Source: Pigmentibacter ruber (GTDB lineage Bacteria > Bdellovibrionota_B > Oligoflexia > Silvanigrellales > Silvanigrellaceae). Taken from it: 64,000 nt of DNA. Position numbers and translations under genes: made by a program. The notes under the pieces are model-generated. The model saw only the letters and a program-made list of their open reading frames with translations, did no database searches and was not told the DNA's origin. Of this stretch, positions 52,482-62,943 are shown piece after piece; within the stretch, counting starts at the first letter, position 1; each line of letters opens with the position of its first letter. The DNA lies in the NCBI RefSeq assembly GCF_009792895.1, contig NZ_WSSC01000001.1, positions 806,001 to 870,000 of the forward strand, read 5' to 3'.

Positions 52482-53936
52482 ATGCAGAAGAAAAAAATGA
52501 GCGAACAAGATCCAAATTTAGAAGCTAAATCTCAGTTAAATATTCTTGATGATTACAAATATGGATTTCATGTTAAAGAAAATTATGTATTTAAAGGTGC
52601 TAAATCAGATAAAGGCTTAACTAAAGAAATTGTAACTGAAATTTCTAAGTTTAAAAATGAACCTGATTGGATGTTAGAATTTAGATTAAATGCCCTTAAT
52701 ATTTTCCATGAAAAACCAATGCCTACTTGGGGTGACACCAAAGCTCTGAATGAAATTGATTTTACAAATATTCACTACTTCGTTAGGCCTACTGAGAGAG
52801 TTGGAACCAGTTGGGATGAAGTACCTACTGAAATTAAAGACACATTTGACCGTCTAGGAATTCCAGAAGCAGAACGAAAGTTTTTGGCAGGAGTTTCTGC
52901 ACAGTTTGAATCAGAAGTTGTTTATCATAGCATGCAAAAACAACTGGAAGAAAAAGGCGTACTTTTCTTTGATATGGATACAGGTCTCAGACTTTATCCA
53001 GATATAGTTAAGAAATATTTTGGGTCTGTTATTCCATCACATGATAATAAATTTGCGGCATTAAACTCAGCAGTTTGGAGTGGTGGTAGTTTTATTTATG
53101 TACCAAAAGGGGTACATGTAGATATCCCATTACAAGCATATTTTAGAATTAATACTGAAAATATGGGACAGTTTGAAAGAACTTTAATAATCGCTGATGA
53201 AGGTTCCTCAGTGCATTATATTGAAGGTTGCACTGCTCCTGTTTATCGTTCTGATTCATTGCATTCCGCGGTAGTAGAATTAATCGCAATGAAGGGTGCA
53301 AAAATTCGTTATACAACAATACAAAATTGGTCAAAAAATATTTTTAATTTGGTGACTAAAAGAGCTTATGCTTATGAAGATGCGTTGGTCGAATGGGTTG
53401 ATGGAAATATTGGTTCTAAGTTAACAATGAAATATCCTGCAGTTTACTTAATGGGACCTCGAGCAAGAGGTGAAATTTTATCTGTTGCTTTTGGTGGTAA
53501 AGGAATGCATCAGGATGCTGGAGCAAAAATTATTCACGCAGCGCCTAACACTACAAGTGTAATTACTTCAAAATCTATTTCAAAAGATGGTGGATGTACA
53601 ACTTACCGAGGACTTGTAAAAATACCGAAAGGTATTGTTGGTTGTAAAAGTAAAGTGCAATGTGATGCTTTGCTAATGGATGAAAAATCTTCTTCTGTAA
53701 CATATCCAACTATGGAAATTGAAGAGCAAATTGGTACAGAAGTGGGGCACGAAGCAAGTGTAAGTCGTGTCAGTGATGAACAAATTTATTATTTAACAAG
53801 CCGTGGTTTTTCTGAACGTCAAGCTACTTTAATGGTTGTAAATGGATTTATTGAAGCTTTTGTTAAGGAACTACCTATGGAATATGCAGTTGAATTAAAT
53901 CGATTGATTGAAATTGAATTCGAAGGAGTAGGTTAA
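52482..53936 (+). CDS. sufB: SUF scaffold protein SufB
   Basis: 484 residues, with the beta-helix core of Suf[50 protein letters not shown] and the C-terminal ISRG-like segment ([21 protein letters not shown]). It is the site of cluster build-up in the SufBC2D complex. The start is the ATG at 52482 with GAGGAA six bases upstream; an earlier TTG at 52467 overlaps that ribosome site and is rejected. It follows sufC after 24 bases. Confidence 0.94.
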   Translation: MQKKKMSEQDPNLEAKSQLNILDDYKYGFHVKENYVFKGAKSDKGLTKEIVTEISKFKNEPDWMLEFRLNALNIFHEKPMPTWGDTKALNEIDFTNIHYFVRPTERVGTSWDEVPTEIKDTFDRLGIPEAERKFLAGVSAQFESEVVYHSMQKQLEEKGVLFFDMDTGLRLYPDIVKKYFGSVIPSHDNKFAALNSAVWSGGSFIYVPKGVHVDIPLQAYFRINTENMGQFERTLIIADEGSSVHYIEGCTAPVYRSDSLHSAVVELIAMKGAKIRYTTIQNWSKNIFNLVTKRAYAYEDALVEWVDGNIGSKLTMKYPAVYLMGPRARGEILSVAFGGKGMHQDAGAKIIHAAPNTTSVITSKSISKDGGCTTYRGLVKIPKGIVGCKSKVQCDALLMDEKSSSVTYPTMEIEEQIGTEVGHEASVSRVSDEQIYYLTSRGFSERQATLMVVNGFIEAFVKELPMEYAVELNRLIEIEFEGVG

Positions 53937-53941
53937 AAATC

Positions 53942-55237
53942 ATGACATTAGATTATTTTGAAGGAAAAAAATTATCTTTGTGTCCAACTTACCCTGAAGA
54001 AAGTTGGCGAAAAACTAACCCTGAAATATTCTTTTTACCAGAGGATGAAGTCTTAAATTTTGAAGGCAATAATACTTTAGAAAATTTGCAAAATCATTTT
54101 CTTCCTTGGAAAGTAGCTTTTAGAAGTGCTAGTTTATTAACAGATAAAATAAATGATTTGACATTATTTTTAGGTACTAACAGTATAGAAACCATCAAAA
54201 ATGAACTCTCTAGAATTGTTTTTGTTGAAATATTTAATGGTAAAGTTGAAATATATTCGGCAGATTCTTTGAAATCTATAATAGAATATTCTTCTAAACC
54301 AGCAGAAATTGAGTCTATAGCTCCTAATAGTGATATTGGTTTCGCTTTAGCAAGTCGATTGAAAGCTTCTTCTCCCCATGAATTTTGTATTTCAATAAAT
54401 AATACTAGCTGTAATGAAGTTCCTTTATTAATCGTTAAAAATAATACTTCTCCTGATTTTTCTCAGTCTTATTCAGCAATAAAAATTGAAGTAGACAAAA
54501 GAAGCAAAGCAGATTTATTATTAATTGATGGGCGAGCGCAATTTAATTATCATAGACATACTTTAGTTATTCATGAGCATGGTATTGTAAATCAGTTTTG
54601 GTTACAATATTCCAGTATAGAAATGAATAAGTCGGTTTCATTATATGAACGGTTAGTAAAGTTATCAGAAAATGCAACATTAAATGATGCCCAAATATTT
54701 TTGCCTGAAGGAAATTCTAGAGTAACATCAAATATTCTTTTTAAAGGCGAAAAAGCTCAAGCAAATTCTGGTGGAACAGTTGTTTCACTGAAAGGAAAAT
54801 TTGATTATGAGCCCATTCAGCACCATAAAAAACCCCAATGTCAATCAACATTAAATTTAAAAATGATTTTAGCCTCCAGAGCAAGAAGTGTATTTCAAGG
54901 TTTAGTTAAGATTGATAAAAATGCTGGAAAAACGAAGGCTGTTCAATTAAATAAAAATCTTTTGCTTAGTAAACAAGCTAGAGTTGATGCTTCACCAAGA
55001 TTAGAAATCTTACCAAATGATGTGGTTTGTAAGCATGGTAGTGCTACTGGGGAAGTTGATCAAAAACAATTATATTATATGGCTACCCGAGGTTTTTCTC
55101 CTGCTGAAGCAAAAAAGCTTATCATCCATAGTTTTGCTAGAGAAACATTAAATAATTTATCAGAAGCTTCTGTATTGCTACCTATTGCAGAAGCAACTTT
55201 AGAACATGTGCTTGTAAATACAATTGATAAGGTTTAG
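53942..55237 (+). CDS. sufD: SUF scaffold protein SufD
   Basis: 431 residues. It shares the C-terminal SufB/SufD core (VFQGLVKIDKNAGKTKAVQLNKNLLLS, RLEILPNDVVCKHGSATGEVDQKQLYYMATRGFSPAEAKKLI). The N-terminal half is divergent, as in SufD generally. It heterodimerises with SufB and helps iron entry. ATG 53942 is five bases after the sufB stop, with GGAG inside the end of sufB. Confidence 0.92.
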   Translation: MTLDYFEGKKLSLCPTYPEESWRKTNPEIFFLPEDEVLNFEGNNTLENLQNHFLPWKVAFRSASLLTDKINDLTLFLGTNSIETIKNELSRIVFVEIFNGKVEIYSADSLKSIIEYSSKPAEIESIAPNSDIGFALASRLKASSPHEFCISINNTSCNEVPLLIVKNNTSPDFSQSYSAIKIEVDKRSKADLLLIDGRAQFNYHRHTLVIHEHGIVNQFWLQYSSIEMNKSVSLYERLVKLSENATLNDAQIFLPEGNSRVTSNILFKGEKAQANSGGTVVSLKGKFDYEPIQHHKKPQCQSTLNLKMILASRARSVFQGLVKIDKNAGKTKAVQLNKNLLLSKQARVDASPRLEILPNDVVCKHGSATGEVDQKQLYYMATRGFSPAEAKKLIIHSFARETLNNLSEASVLLPIAEATLEHVLVNTIDKV

Positions 55238-55242
55238 GCATC

Positions 55243-55581
55243 ATGTCCTTTTTTAGAGTTTGTTTGCTTAGTGAATTATCGGATTCTAAACCAAAAAAAT
55301 TTGAAATTGATGGCATTGAGATGTTATTTGTCAAATCTATTTCTCAATTTGGTAAAGTTTGGGCTTTTGATAATAATTGTAACCATGCTGATAAGCCATT
55401 AGAAAATGGAAGATGGAATGCTGAAAAAGCTGAAATAACCTGTCCATTTCATAAAGCAATTTTTTCAATCAAAGATGGGGGAGCAGTTCAGGCTCCCCCA
55501 GCCTGTGTTCCTTTATCCGTTTACGAAACAGAAATAAGAGAAGAAAATTCTATCCATGTTGTTTTTGTAAAATTAGATTAA
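55243..55581 (+). CDS. Rieske-type [2Fe-2S] ferredoxin at the end of the SUF operon
   Basis: 112 residues. The Rieske motifs are Cys46-x-His48 (NNCNHADKPL) and Cys67-x2-His70 (CPFHKAIF), spaced as in soluble Rieske ferredoxins, and there is no signal peptide. Its place directly after sufD (five bases) suggests that it delivers electrons during cluster assembly or is a client; Rieske ferredoxins in SUF clusters occur in several bacteria. It has no other partner oxygenase here. Confidence 0.9.
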   Translation: MSFFRVCLLSELSDSKPKKFEIDGIEMLFVKSISQFGKVWAFDNNCNHADKPLENGRWNAEKAEITCPFHKAIFSIKDGGAVQAPPACVPLSVYETEIREENSIHVVFVKLD

Positions 55582-55605
55582 TTTATTAATAAAAGGGGAA
55601 TCCTT

Positions 55606-56103
55606 ATGCCTAGCTTTGATATTGTTTCAGAAGTTAGTATCCAAGAAGTAGATAATGCAGTGAATCAAGCACAAAAAGAATTAGCATCTCGCTATGATTT
55701 TAAAGGCAAAAAGTATGAATTGGTTTTGGATAAGCAAAAAGCTGAAATGAAATTAACAGCAGACTCCGAATCACATGTAATTGCAATGGCAGATATTGTA
55801 AATTCAAAGTTACTTAAACGTGGAATAGATTTAGTTTCTTTAGATGTCGATAAAATAAAACCTGTTGGTGGAATGCAATTGTCTCAAAGTATTAAAATAA
55901 AACAAGGAATTGAGACAGATATTGCAAAAAAAATAACTAAAGCAATTAAAGATGCAAAATTAAAAGTTGATACCCAAATTCAAGATAAACAAATTCGTGT
56001 TTCTGGAAAAAAAATTGATGATTTACAACTTGTAATTGCAATGTTAAAAGAAAAACAACAAGAATTCAAAATCCCAATGCAATTTGTTAATATGAAAAGT
56101 TAA
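55606..56103 (+). CDS. yajQ: YajQ family protein (cyclic di-GMP-binding type)
   Basis: 165 residues, full family length, opening MPSFDIVSEVSIQEVDNAVNQAQKELASRYDFKG, given here only as the DIVSEV and SRYDFKG landmarks. It has two ferredoxin-like repeats. Members bind cyclic di-GMP in Xanthomonas and nucleotides or RNA elsewhere; the role here is not known. Start ATG 55606 has AAAAGGGGAA; 24 bases after the Rieske gene, so it may be in the same transcript. Confidence 0.9.
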   Translation: MPSFDIVSEVSIQEVDNAVNQAQKELASRYDFKGKKYELVLDKQKAEMKLTADSESHVIAMADIVNSKLLKRGIDLVSLDVDKIKPVGGMQLSQSIKIKQGIETDIAKKITKAIKDAKLKVDTQIQDKQIRVSGKKIDDLQLVIAMLKEKQQEFKIPMQFVNMKS

Positions 56104-56188
56104 GTTTTATTTTCCCCATTTGCTTCTTTTCTTGTTAATTCATTACTTATAAAGTTCGAAGATCTTATAAAAATTGTATTTACTGTAC

Positions 56189-56217
56189 TTGCCTTTTTTA
56201 TTTTAAAATAATATTAC
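56189..56217 (+). promoter_or_regulatory. Weak candidate promoter of the kdp operon
   Basis: TTGCCT (56189-56194) and TATTAC (56212-56217) are separated by 17 bases and lie 28 bases before kdpF. Both boxes deviate from consensus, which would fit an inducible promoter, but the assignment is tentative. Confidence 0.25.
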
Positions 56218-56244
56218 TCCTGAATAATATTTTAAGGTGAAAAA

Positions 56245-56337
56245 ATGCTTCTTCATTATTTGGATTATTTTCTAGTATTTATTTCAGCACTTATCTTTTT
56301 TTATTTATTTTATATGATGTTTTTTTCTAAGGAATAG
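56245..56337 (+). CDS. kdpF: KdpF-like small membrane peptide
   Basis: A 30-codon frame, translation starting MLLHYLDYFLVFISALIFF and ending SKE before TAG. It is one membrane helix with a short basic end, just like KdpF (about 29 residues in E. coli), which stabilises the KdpABC complex. It has its own AAGGTG site, precedes kdpA by three bases, and carries the kdpA ribosome site (AAGGAA) in its last codons. Position, size and topology together make kdpF the natural reading, although sequence conservation in this family is low. Confidence 0.72.
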   Translation: MLLHYLDYFLVFISALIFFYLFYMMFFSKE

Positions 56338-56340
56338 AAT

Positions 56341-58056
56341 ATGTCATATTTTGACTTTGAGTTTTTTCTTTTTTTTCTTTTTCTTTTAATTTTATCATCT
56401 TATTTTTTAGGAAAATATATTTATTATGTATTTCAAGCGGATTTTTTATTTAAAAAAAGTTTATTTGGTAAATTAGAAAATACTATTTTTCGATTTTGTA
56501 AAATTGATCCAAAAGAAAACATGTCTTGGAAGAAATACTCGTTAGTTTTAGTTTTTTTTAATGTTTTTCTTTTTTTTATTACCTTTATTATCTTAAAATC
56601 TCAAGAAAATCTACCTTTAAATTTTTTACAAGCAAAAAATATGTCAACAGAACTTGCAGTTAATACTGCAATTAGTTTTGTAACAAATACAAATTGGCAA
56701 GCTTATTCAGCTGAGACAGAAGTTAGTTACTTAACGCAAATGCTTGGTTTAACACCACTAAATTTTTTATCAGCAGCAACAGGAATTGCCGCGTGTGTTG
56801 CAATATTAAGGGGATTTACTCAATTTCAACTAAAAGGTATTGGTAATTTTTGGTATGATTTATTTAAAACGGTTTTTTATATTCTACTTCCAATTTCTTT
56901 TATCTTTGCTGTTTTTTATATTTCACAAGGAGTTATTCAAAATTTTTTACCACCACAAGAATTTATTACTTTAGAAGGTATTAAACAAATAATACCACAA
57001 GGTCCAGCAGCCTCTCAAGTCGCCATTACTTTACTTGGTACTAATGGTGGAGGTTTTTTTAATGCAAATATGGCTCATCCATATTTAAATCCAAATGCAT
57101 TAACTAATTTTGTTCAAATTCTTTCAATCATTTTAATACCAAGCTCTCTTGTATTTACTTTTGGAAAAATGAGTAAAAATATGAAACATGCTTGGACAAT
57201 TTGGATTACAATGTTTATTTTTTTCGCAGTTTTAACATTTATTTTTAATTTCTTAGAACGTTCTGGAAATCCTCTTTTATTTAATTCAATTTCAAATTTA
57301 AATTGGGAAGGGAAAGAAACTCGTTTTGGATTATTTGGTAGTACTTTGTTTAGCATAGTAACAACAATTACTTCGTGTGGAGCTGTTAATTCTGCCTTAA
57401 GTAGTTTGTCACCTTTAGCTGGTGGAATAGCATTATTTAATATGCTATTAGGTGAAATTATTTTTGGTGGCGTTGGTTCTGGTCTCTATGGAATGTTACT
57501 TTTAATAGTGATTACAATATTTCTGTCAGGTTTAATGATAGGAAGAACACCAGAATATTTAGGAAAAAAAATAGACGCAAAAATCATTAGAATTGCCACA
57601 ATACCAATAGTAGGTATTAGTATAGTTTTATTAATTTCTGTTTCTATTTCATTGACATCTGAAGTAGCAAAATCTGCAATAGGGAATCCTGGTGTCCATG
57701 GTTTTACTGAAATATTTTATGCTATAACATCCACAATACAGAATAATGGAAGTTCTTTTGGTTCATTAAATGCAAATACTACTTATTGGAACTATTTAAC
57801 ATCTATATTAATGCTTATTGGGCGTTATTTAAGTGTAATTCCTGTTTTAGCGATTGCCGGAATACTAATTCAATCTAAAAAGAAAGAAAATAATTTAAAT
57901 CCTTTTCCAATAGTTGGTGGAATATTTATTATATTGCTTTCAGCAACTATTTTAATTGTGGGAGCTCTTACTTATTTACCTGCTTTTGCCTTAGGTCCAG
58001 TATTAGAACATTTGCAAATAATTTCACATTCAAATTTAATACATGGAGTGAAGTGA
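56341..58056 (+). CDS. kdpA: Potassium-transporting ATPase subunit A
   Basis: 571 residues, with ten or so membrane helices. Potassium-selectivity regions of KdpA are recognisable: [23 protein letters not shown], and [19 protein letters not shown], plus the C-terminal [13 protein letters not shown]. It forms the K+ channel-like subunit. Expected for high-affinity uptake under potassium limitation. The start ATG 56341 lies three bases after kdpF. It is followed by kdpB after one base. Confidence 0.95.
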   Translation: MSYFDFEFFLFFLFLLILSSYFLGKYIYYVFQADFLFKKSLFGKLENTIFRFCKIDPKENMSWKKYSLVLVFFNVFLFFITFIILKSQENLPLNFLQAKNMSTELAVNTAISFVTNTNWQAYSAETEVSYLTQMLGLTPLNFLSAATGIAACVAILRGFTQFQLKGIGNFWYDLFKTVFYILLPISFIFAVFYISQGVIQNFLPPQEFITLEGIKQIIPQGPAASQVAITLLGTNGGGFFNANMAHPYLNPNALTNFVQILSIILIPSSLVFTFGKMSKNMKHAWTIWITMFIFFAVLTFIFNFLERSGNPLLFNSISNLNWEGKETRFGLFGSTLFSIVTTITSCGAVNSALSSLSPLAGGIALFNMLLGEIIFGGVGSGLYGMLLLIVITIFLSGLMIGRTPEYLGKKIDAKIIRIATIPIVGISIVLLISVSISLTSEVAKSAIGNPGVHGFTEIFYAITSTIQNNGSSFGSLNANTTYWNYLTSILMLIGRYLSVIPVLAIAGILIQSKKKENNLNPFPIVGGIFIILLSATILIVGALTYLPAFALGPVLEHLQIISHSNLIHGVK

Positions 58057-58057
58057 T

Positions 58058-60085
58058 ATGCAAAATTCAACATTACTAAATTATTCAATAATAATTCCAG
58101 CAATTAAAGATTCATTTAAGAAGCTTAATCCAATTAAATTGTATCATAATCCTGTCATGTTTGTAGTCGAAGTAACTTCCATAATAGTAACTATAGTATT
58201 TTTAAATTCGCTCTTTTTTTCTCGCTCTGAAAATATTTCTTTTCAGTTACAAATTACAATTTGGCTTTGGTTTACTATTTTATTTGCGAATTTTTCAGAA
58301 GCAATAGCAGAAGGAAGAGGAAAAGCACAAGCTGAAAGTCTGAAAAAAACAAGGAAACAAACTGTAGCAAATGTTTATGATGTGAAATCAAAAACTGTCC
58401 AGAAAATTAATGCAAGTCAATTGACAAAAGGCTCACTTGTGAAGGTTTCTGAAGGCGAGCTTATTCCATGTGACGGAACTGTAATTGAAGGGATGGCTAC
58501 AGTCGATGAGTCTGCTATAACAGGTGAATCAGCACCTGTTATCCGAGAATCTGGAGGAGATCGTTCAGCTGTTACAGGAGGAACTACTGTATTATCTGAT
58601 GAAATAATTGTTGAAGTAACTGCTGAACCAGGAAAAACATTTTTAGATAAAATGATTGCTTTAGTAGAAGGAGCAGAAAGAAAAAAATCTCCAAATGAAG
58701 TAGCTTTAAATATTTTATTATGTGGTCTAACCATAATATTTCTAATCGTAGTTGTTACTTTAAAGCCGATTGCATTGTTTCATACTTCAAATATATCGCT
58801 TATTGGATTAATTGCTTTATTAGTTTGCTTAATTCCAACAACAATTGGTGGACTTTTAGCTGCAATTGGTATTGCCGGGATGGATAGAGTACTGCAACGA
58901 AATGTGATTGCCATGTCAGGAAAAGCGGTTGAAGTTTCAGGAGATATTGATGTTTTACTTCTTGATAAAACAGGAACCATTACAATCGGCAATAGAATGG
59001 CTTCCGAATTTTTACCAAGTTTAGGTGTAAATGTAGAAGAATTAGCACAAGCAGCATATGCGTCCTCATATTTTGATCAAACTCCAGAAGGAAGATCAAT
59101 AGTAAAATTAGCTACTGAAATGAATTGCATTTTTAATTTAGCAGGTGAAGCAAAAGCAATCCCATTTTCTGCAGAAACTCGAATGAGTGGGCTTGATACT
59201 TTAACTGATTCTTTTCGCAAAGGTTCGAAAGATGCCATTGCAAAATGGTTACAACATTTTCAAGGAAAAATTCCAGAAGAAATAAATAAACATGTAAATG
59301 ATATTGCTAAAATGGGTGGAACACCATTGGTTGTAGTAAAAGGTTCAAGAGTACTGGGAGTAATTTATTTAAAAGATGTAGTAAAACCAGGAATTAAAGA
59401 AAGATTTGTGCGCATACGAGCTATGGGTATTAAAACAATTATGATCACAGGTGATAATAAATTAACAGCACAATCAATAGCTCAAGAAGCAGGTGTTGAT
59501 GATTTCTTAGCAGAAGCAAAACCTGAAGATAAATTAAACCTAATAAAGTCTTTAAAAAATGAAGGATTTATGGTTGCAATGACGGGTGATGGAACAAACG
59601 ATGCTCCTGCATTGGCGCAGGCTGATGTTGGTCTTGCCATGAATACAGGTACTCAAGCTGCAAGAGAAGCTGGAAATATGATTGATCTTGATTCAGATCC
59701 AACAAAAGTAATTGAAGTAGTGGAAATTGGAAAACAGTTGCTTATTACAAGGGGAGCTCTAACAACTTTTAGTATTGCAAACGATATTGCTAAGTATTTT
59801 GCAATTATTCCTTCATTATTTTTAACAAGTATTCCAAGTTTAAAAATATTTAATATTATGAATTTAGCAAGCCCTGAAAGTGCAATACTATCTGCAGTTA
59901 TTTTTAATGCGCTTATAATTATAATACTTATTCCACTTGCTTTAAAAGGTGTAAAATATAGACCTCAGTCAGCAAGTAAATTATTGAGATATAATATTGT
60001 AGTGTATGGTTTAGGTGGTATTATATTTCCATTTATTGGAATTAAATTAATAGATATTATTTTAGTAAGTTTAAACTTAATATAG
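58058..60085 (+). CDS. kdpB: Potassium-transporting P-type ATPase subunit B
   Basis: 675 residues. The P-type landmarks are the actuator TGES (155-158), phosphorylated Asp303 in LLDKTGTIT, the MITGDN segment, and [17 protein letters not shown] in the hinge. Seven membrane helices in the usual order include [17 protein letters not shown]. It hydrolyses ATP to drive K+ through KdpA. All catalytic residues are intact. It is translationally coupled to kdpA (stop and start one base apart). Confidence 0.96.
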   Translation: MQNSTLLNYSIIIPAIKDSFKKLNPIKLYHNPVMFVVEVTSIIVTIVFLNSLFFSRSENISFQLQITIWLWFTILFANFSEAIAEGRGKAQAESLKKTRKQTVANVYDVKSKTVQKINASQLTKGSLVKVSEGELIPCDGTVIEGMATVDESAITGESAPVIRESGGDRSAVTGGTTVLSDEIIVEVTAEPGKTFLDKMIALVEGAERKKSPNEVALNILLCGLTIIFLIVVVTLKPIALFHTSNISLIGLIALLVCLIPTTIGGLLAAIGIAGMDRVLQRNVIAMSGKAVEVSGDIDVLLLDKTGTITIGNRMASEFLPSLGVNVEELAQAAYASSYFDQTPEGRSIVKLATEMNCIFNLAGEAKAIPFSAETRMSGLDTLTDSFRKGSKDAIAKWLQHFQGKIPEEINKHVNDIAKMGGTPLVVVKGSRVLGVIYLKDVVKPGIKERFVRIRAMGIKTIMITGDNKLTAQSIAQEAGVDDFLAEAKPEDKLNLIKSLKNEGFMVAMTGDGTNDAPALAQADVGLAMNTGTQAAREAGNMIDLDSDPTKVIEVVEIGKQLLITRGALTTFSIANDIAKYFAIIPSLFLTSIPSLKIFNIMNLASPESAILSAVIFNALIIIILIPLALKGVKYRPQSASKLLRYNIVVYGLGGIIFPFIGIKLIDIILVSLNLI

Positions 60086-60094
60086 GAAATTAAA

Positions 60095-60667
60095 ATGTTA
60101 AGAATAATTTATAATACTTTTATGATTTCTATTTTGTTTTATATTGTTATAGGTGTTATTTATCCTTCATCTATTTATTTAATAGGTAATGTTTTATTTG
60201 AAAAAAAAGCAAATGGTAGCATTGTGTATTTAAATTCTAAACCAATTGGTTCTAAATTAATTGGACAAAATTTTACTAGTGATAAATATTTTTGGGGCAG
60301 GCCTTCAGCAGCAGGAGAAAAAGGTTATGATGCTTTGAGCTCTGGAGCATCAAATTATGCTTTTTATAATGAAAAACTTTTAAAAAGAATCAATGATCAA
60401 GTTATTTTTATTAAACAAAAAAATTTATTGCCTGATTCTCAAGAAATTCCTAGCAATTTAATTATGGCTTCTGCAAGTGGATTGGATCCGCATATTACTG
60501 TTGATAGTGCGAAACTCCAAATAAAACGTATTGCTTTAGCAAGAAATATTAGTGAAGAAAAGGTAAATGATTTAATCAAAAAAAATACTGAAAAACCATA
60601 TTTAACATTTATGGGTCAAGAATTAGTAAATGTATTACAATTAAATGTTTCATTGGATACTTTATAA
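60095..60667 (+). CDS. kdpC: Potassium-transporting ATPase subunit C
   Basis: 190 residues. One N-terminal membrane helix (about 8-30) and a periplasmic domain with the family blocks LIGQNFTSDKYFWGRPSAAG, YDALSSGASNYAF and ASGLDPHITVDSAKLQIKRIALARN. KdpC stabilises the complex. It ends 39 bases before the kdpD-like gene. Confidence 0.94.
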   Translation: MLRIIYNTFMISILFYIVIGVIYPSSIYLIGNVLFEKKANGSIVYLNSKPIGSKLIGQNFTSDKYFWGRPSAAGEKGYDALSSGASNYAFYNEKLLKRINDQVIFIKQKNLLPDSQEIPSNLIMASASGLDPHITVDSAKLQIKRIALARNISEEKVNDLIKKNTEKPYLTFMGQELVNVLQLNVSLDTL

Positions 60668-60706
60668 AATAATATTCTATGAAAAATATAAAGGAATTTC
60701 TTTTGA

Positions 60707-61813
60707 ATGAGATCTTTTGAAGAAATTATTAAGAGTAAAAATAAAGGTTCTTTAAAAATAATTTTAGGTTATGCAGCTGGCGTAGGCAAAACTTTTTCTA
60801 TGTTGTCTGAAGCCCAAAACCTAAAAAAAAGAGGATTTGATATTGTAATAGGATACGTTGAACCTCATAATAGGGCAGATACAACATCTCTTTTAGAAGG
60901 CTTAGAAAAAATACCATTAAAATCTTTTCAAATTGCAAATCAAATTTTTCATGAAATGGATGTTGAAGAAGTGATCCAAAGAAAACCTGAAATTGTTCTT
61001 GTTGATGAGCTTGCACATACAAATATTAACGGAAGTCGAAATGAAAAAAGATATTTAGATGTCTTAGAAATACTTGATAGCGGTATTAATGTTATTTCTA
61101 CTTTAAATATTCAACACCTCGAATCAATAGCAGATAGAGTTTCCGCAGCAACAAAAGTAAGAATTTTAGAAAGAATTCCTGATAAAGTTCTTCAAGTAGC
61201 ACATCAAATAATAATGATAGATATAAGTATGGAAGATTTACGTGAGCGACTTAGATCTGGTAAAATTTATGAAAAAAGTAAAATTGATAGTGCTTTAACT
61301 AATTTTTTCTCTTATGATAATTTAACTTTTTTACGAGAAATATGCCTGAGAGAAGCTGCAGGTAATTTGTTTCAAAAAATGCAGGAATCTATTCAAGATA
61401 AAAATAAATTTAATGCAGAAGAAGCTGTAATGATTGCATTAAGTTCTGATCCAACAAATGCACCAAATTTAATTCGAAAAGGAACTAAAATGGCAGCAAG
61501 ACTTTCAAGCAGAGTTTTTGTTGTTTACGTTCAAAAAAAAGCTGAAGATTCAGTTCATATAGACTCACAACTGCAAAGAAAAATTCAAAAAAATTTTGAT
61601 TTAGCCGTAAGATTAGGTGCTGAAGTAGTAATATTACAAGGTGAAAAAATTTCTGATACGTTAGTAAATTTTGCTATAGAAAATAAGGTATATCATGCTG
61701 TTTTTGGTAAATCTCGTTTATCTCCTATTAAAGAAAGAATAAGAGGATCTATTATTTTAGAATTTATTCATGATGCAGTTGGAGTTGATGTTCATATTGT
61801 CAATGTTGAATGA
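60707..61813 (+). CDS. N-terminal-only KdpD (KdpD domain plus USP domain)
   Basis: 368 residues, against about 890 in E. coli KdpD. It contains the Walker A motif GYAAGVGKT (21-29), Walker B-like VDELAHTN (99-106), the KdpD cytoplasmic domain to about 230, and a universal-stress-protein-like domain (about 240-368, with GKSRLSP). There is no membrane segment, HisKA or HATPase domain, and no frameshift remnant follows. Short KdpD proteins consisting of this part are described in cyanobacteria and Deinococcus. It lies between kdpC and a HAMP-PAS protein gene that begins seven bases after its stop. Confidence 0.88.
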   Translation: MRSFEEIIKSKNKGSLKIILGYAAGVGKTFSMLSEAQNLKKRGFDIVIGYVEPHNRADTTSLLEGLEKIPLKSFQIANQIFHEMDVEEVIQRKPEIVLVDELAHTNINGSRNEKRYLDVLEILDSGINVISTLNIQHLESIADRVSAATKVRILERIPDKVLQVAHQIIMIDISMEDLRERLRSGKIYEKSKIDSALTNFFSYDNLTFLREICLREAAGNLFQKMQESIQDKNKFNAEEAVMIALSSDPTNAPNLIRKGTKMAARLSSRVFVVYVQKKAEDSVHIDSQLQRKIQKNFDLAVRLGAEVVILQGEKISDTLVNFAIENKVYHAVFGKSRLSPIKERIRGSIILEFIHDAVGVDVHIVNVE

Positions 61814-61820
61814 GGTTATT

Positions 61821-62861
61821 ATGAGCGTTTTACCACCGATGCGTAGAGGAATTGCTATAGAAGTTTTAAAAATTTTACTTCTATCTAATCTATCCTCATT
61901 GATTTTAATTTTTATTGTTTACTTTATTGGGAAAAACCCTAAGAACTATATTGCATTAAATACTCAAAATCTTCAATCACTTTTATATGTTTCAACTCAA
62001 TTTGACAATATATTTTCTTCAAATTCTCGTTATATGTTTTCTAAAGATGAATTGCAAAAATTAAATGATTCTTTCTATACTCTTGAAAAAAGAAATATTG
62101 AAAATATTAAAATTATTGAGCTAAAAAAAATTATTAATAATTATATTAAGTATCAAAAAATGACGAATAAAGATTACGTATTTTCAAGAGAAATTTTGAA
62201 TTATTTAATAAATAATAATTATGAAAATATGAGTAAAGAAATTTTAGAAAAAGAAAATTTTTCTACCTATATTTTGGGACTATGCTGCGCTTTATTTTTT
62301 ATTTCTTTATTTATTTCCATTTATTATTCAGAAAGACTTTCTGAAAAAATTGCAACTCCTATTAAGAAAATTTCTGAAATCTTAAAATTTAAACCTGACT
62401 TAGGGCAGAAACTAAAATTTCCAGAAGCTGAAAATGTTGAAATGAAAACTCTTATTTTAGAATTTTCTGAATTATGGAATAGATTAAGTGATCTTAATAG
62501 ATTTAATATTAGAAATTTACGTTACAAAGAATGGGAAATTAATGAAATTATAAATTTTTATTCGAATGGAATATTTGTCTTAAATCATTTAAATAAAGTA
62601 ATTTATTATAATCATATATTAAGAAAAATTATCGGTGCAGAAAATTATGAAATTAAAGGAAATAATTGGTATGATTTATCAATTTCCTCTAATAATTACA
62701 TTATTATTCGTGATTTAATAAGAAAAGGGGCTTTTGATAAAAAAGAAACAGATTTGGTTTTTGAAAATATAAAAAAGCCTTATATAATAAGAAAAAGTGA
62801 AATTAAGGATCAGCATGGAAATCTAGACTTTATTATTTATGAGTTAGTTCAAGACTTTTGA
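61821..62861 (+). CDS. Membrane HAMP-PAS protein without kinase domain, linked to Kdp
   Basis: 346 residues from ATG 61821 (GAGG upstream). Two membrane helices (15-36 and 150-169) flank a periplasmic domain of about 110 residues; a HAMP-like linker (170-225) and a PAS domain (about 240-345: NEIINFYSNGIFVLN, and YIIRKSEIKDQHGNL near the end) follow. The protein stops right after PAS, where a histidine kinase would normally carry HisKA and HATPase. It has the architecture of the sensing half of an NtrY-type kinase. It is the last gene of the kdp group, and an AT-rich hairpin follows. It is probably the sensor arm of a split system with the KdpD fragment; this is inference. Confidence 0.78.
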   Translation: MSVLPPMRRGIAIEVLKILLLSNLSSLILIFIVYFIGKNPKNYIALNTQNLQSLLYVSTQFDNIFSSNSRYMFSKDELQKLNDSFYTLEKRNIENIKIIELKKIINNYIKYQKMTNKDYVFSREILNYLINNNYENMSKEILEKENFSTYILGLCCALFFISLFISIYYSERLSEKIATPIKKISEILKFKPDLGQKLKFPEAENVEMKTLILEFSELWNRLSDLNRFNIRNLRYKEWEINEIINFYSNGIFVLNHLNKVIYYNHILRKIIGAENYEIKGNNWYDLSISSNNYIIIRDLIRKGAFDKKETDLVFENIKKPYIIRKSEIKDQHGNLDFIIYELVQDF

Positions 62862-62864
62862 AAT

Positions 62865-62886
62865 AAAATTAATATAAATTAATTTT
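62865..62886 (+). terminator. AT-rich hairpin at the end of the kdp operon
   Basis: AAAATTAAT (62865-62873) and ATTAATTTT (62878-62886) form a nine-base-pair perfect stem with a four-base loop, four bases after the stop of the HAMP-PAS gene. It contains no G or C, so its terminator strength is uncertain. Confidence 0.4.
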
Positions 62887-62943
62887 GTGAAATCAAAAAA
62901 TTCCTCTATTATTCTACAAACAATATAGTAAAGGAGGTTTTTG

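Noticed and set aside
62862-62943. Remnant of a histidine kinase domain after the HAMP-PAS gene
   Set aside because: All forward frames in this stretch have stops, and no HisKA or HATPase motif is seen; the next frame is a secreted protein with its own ribosome site.
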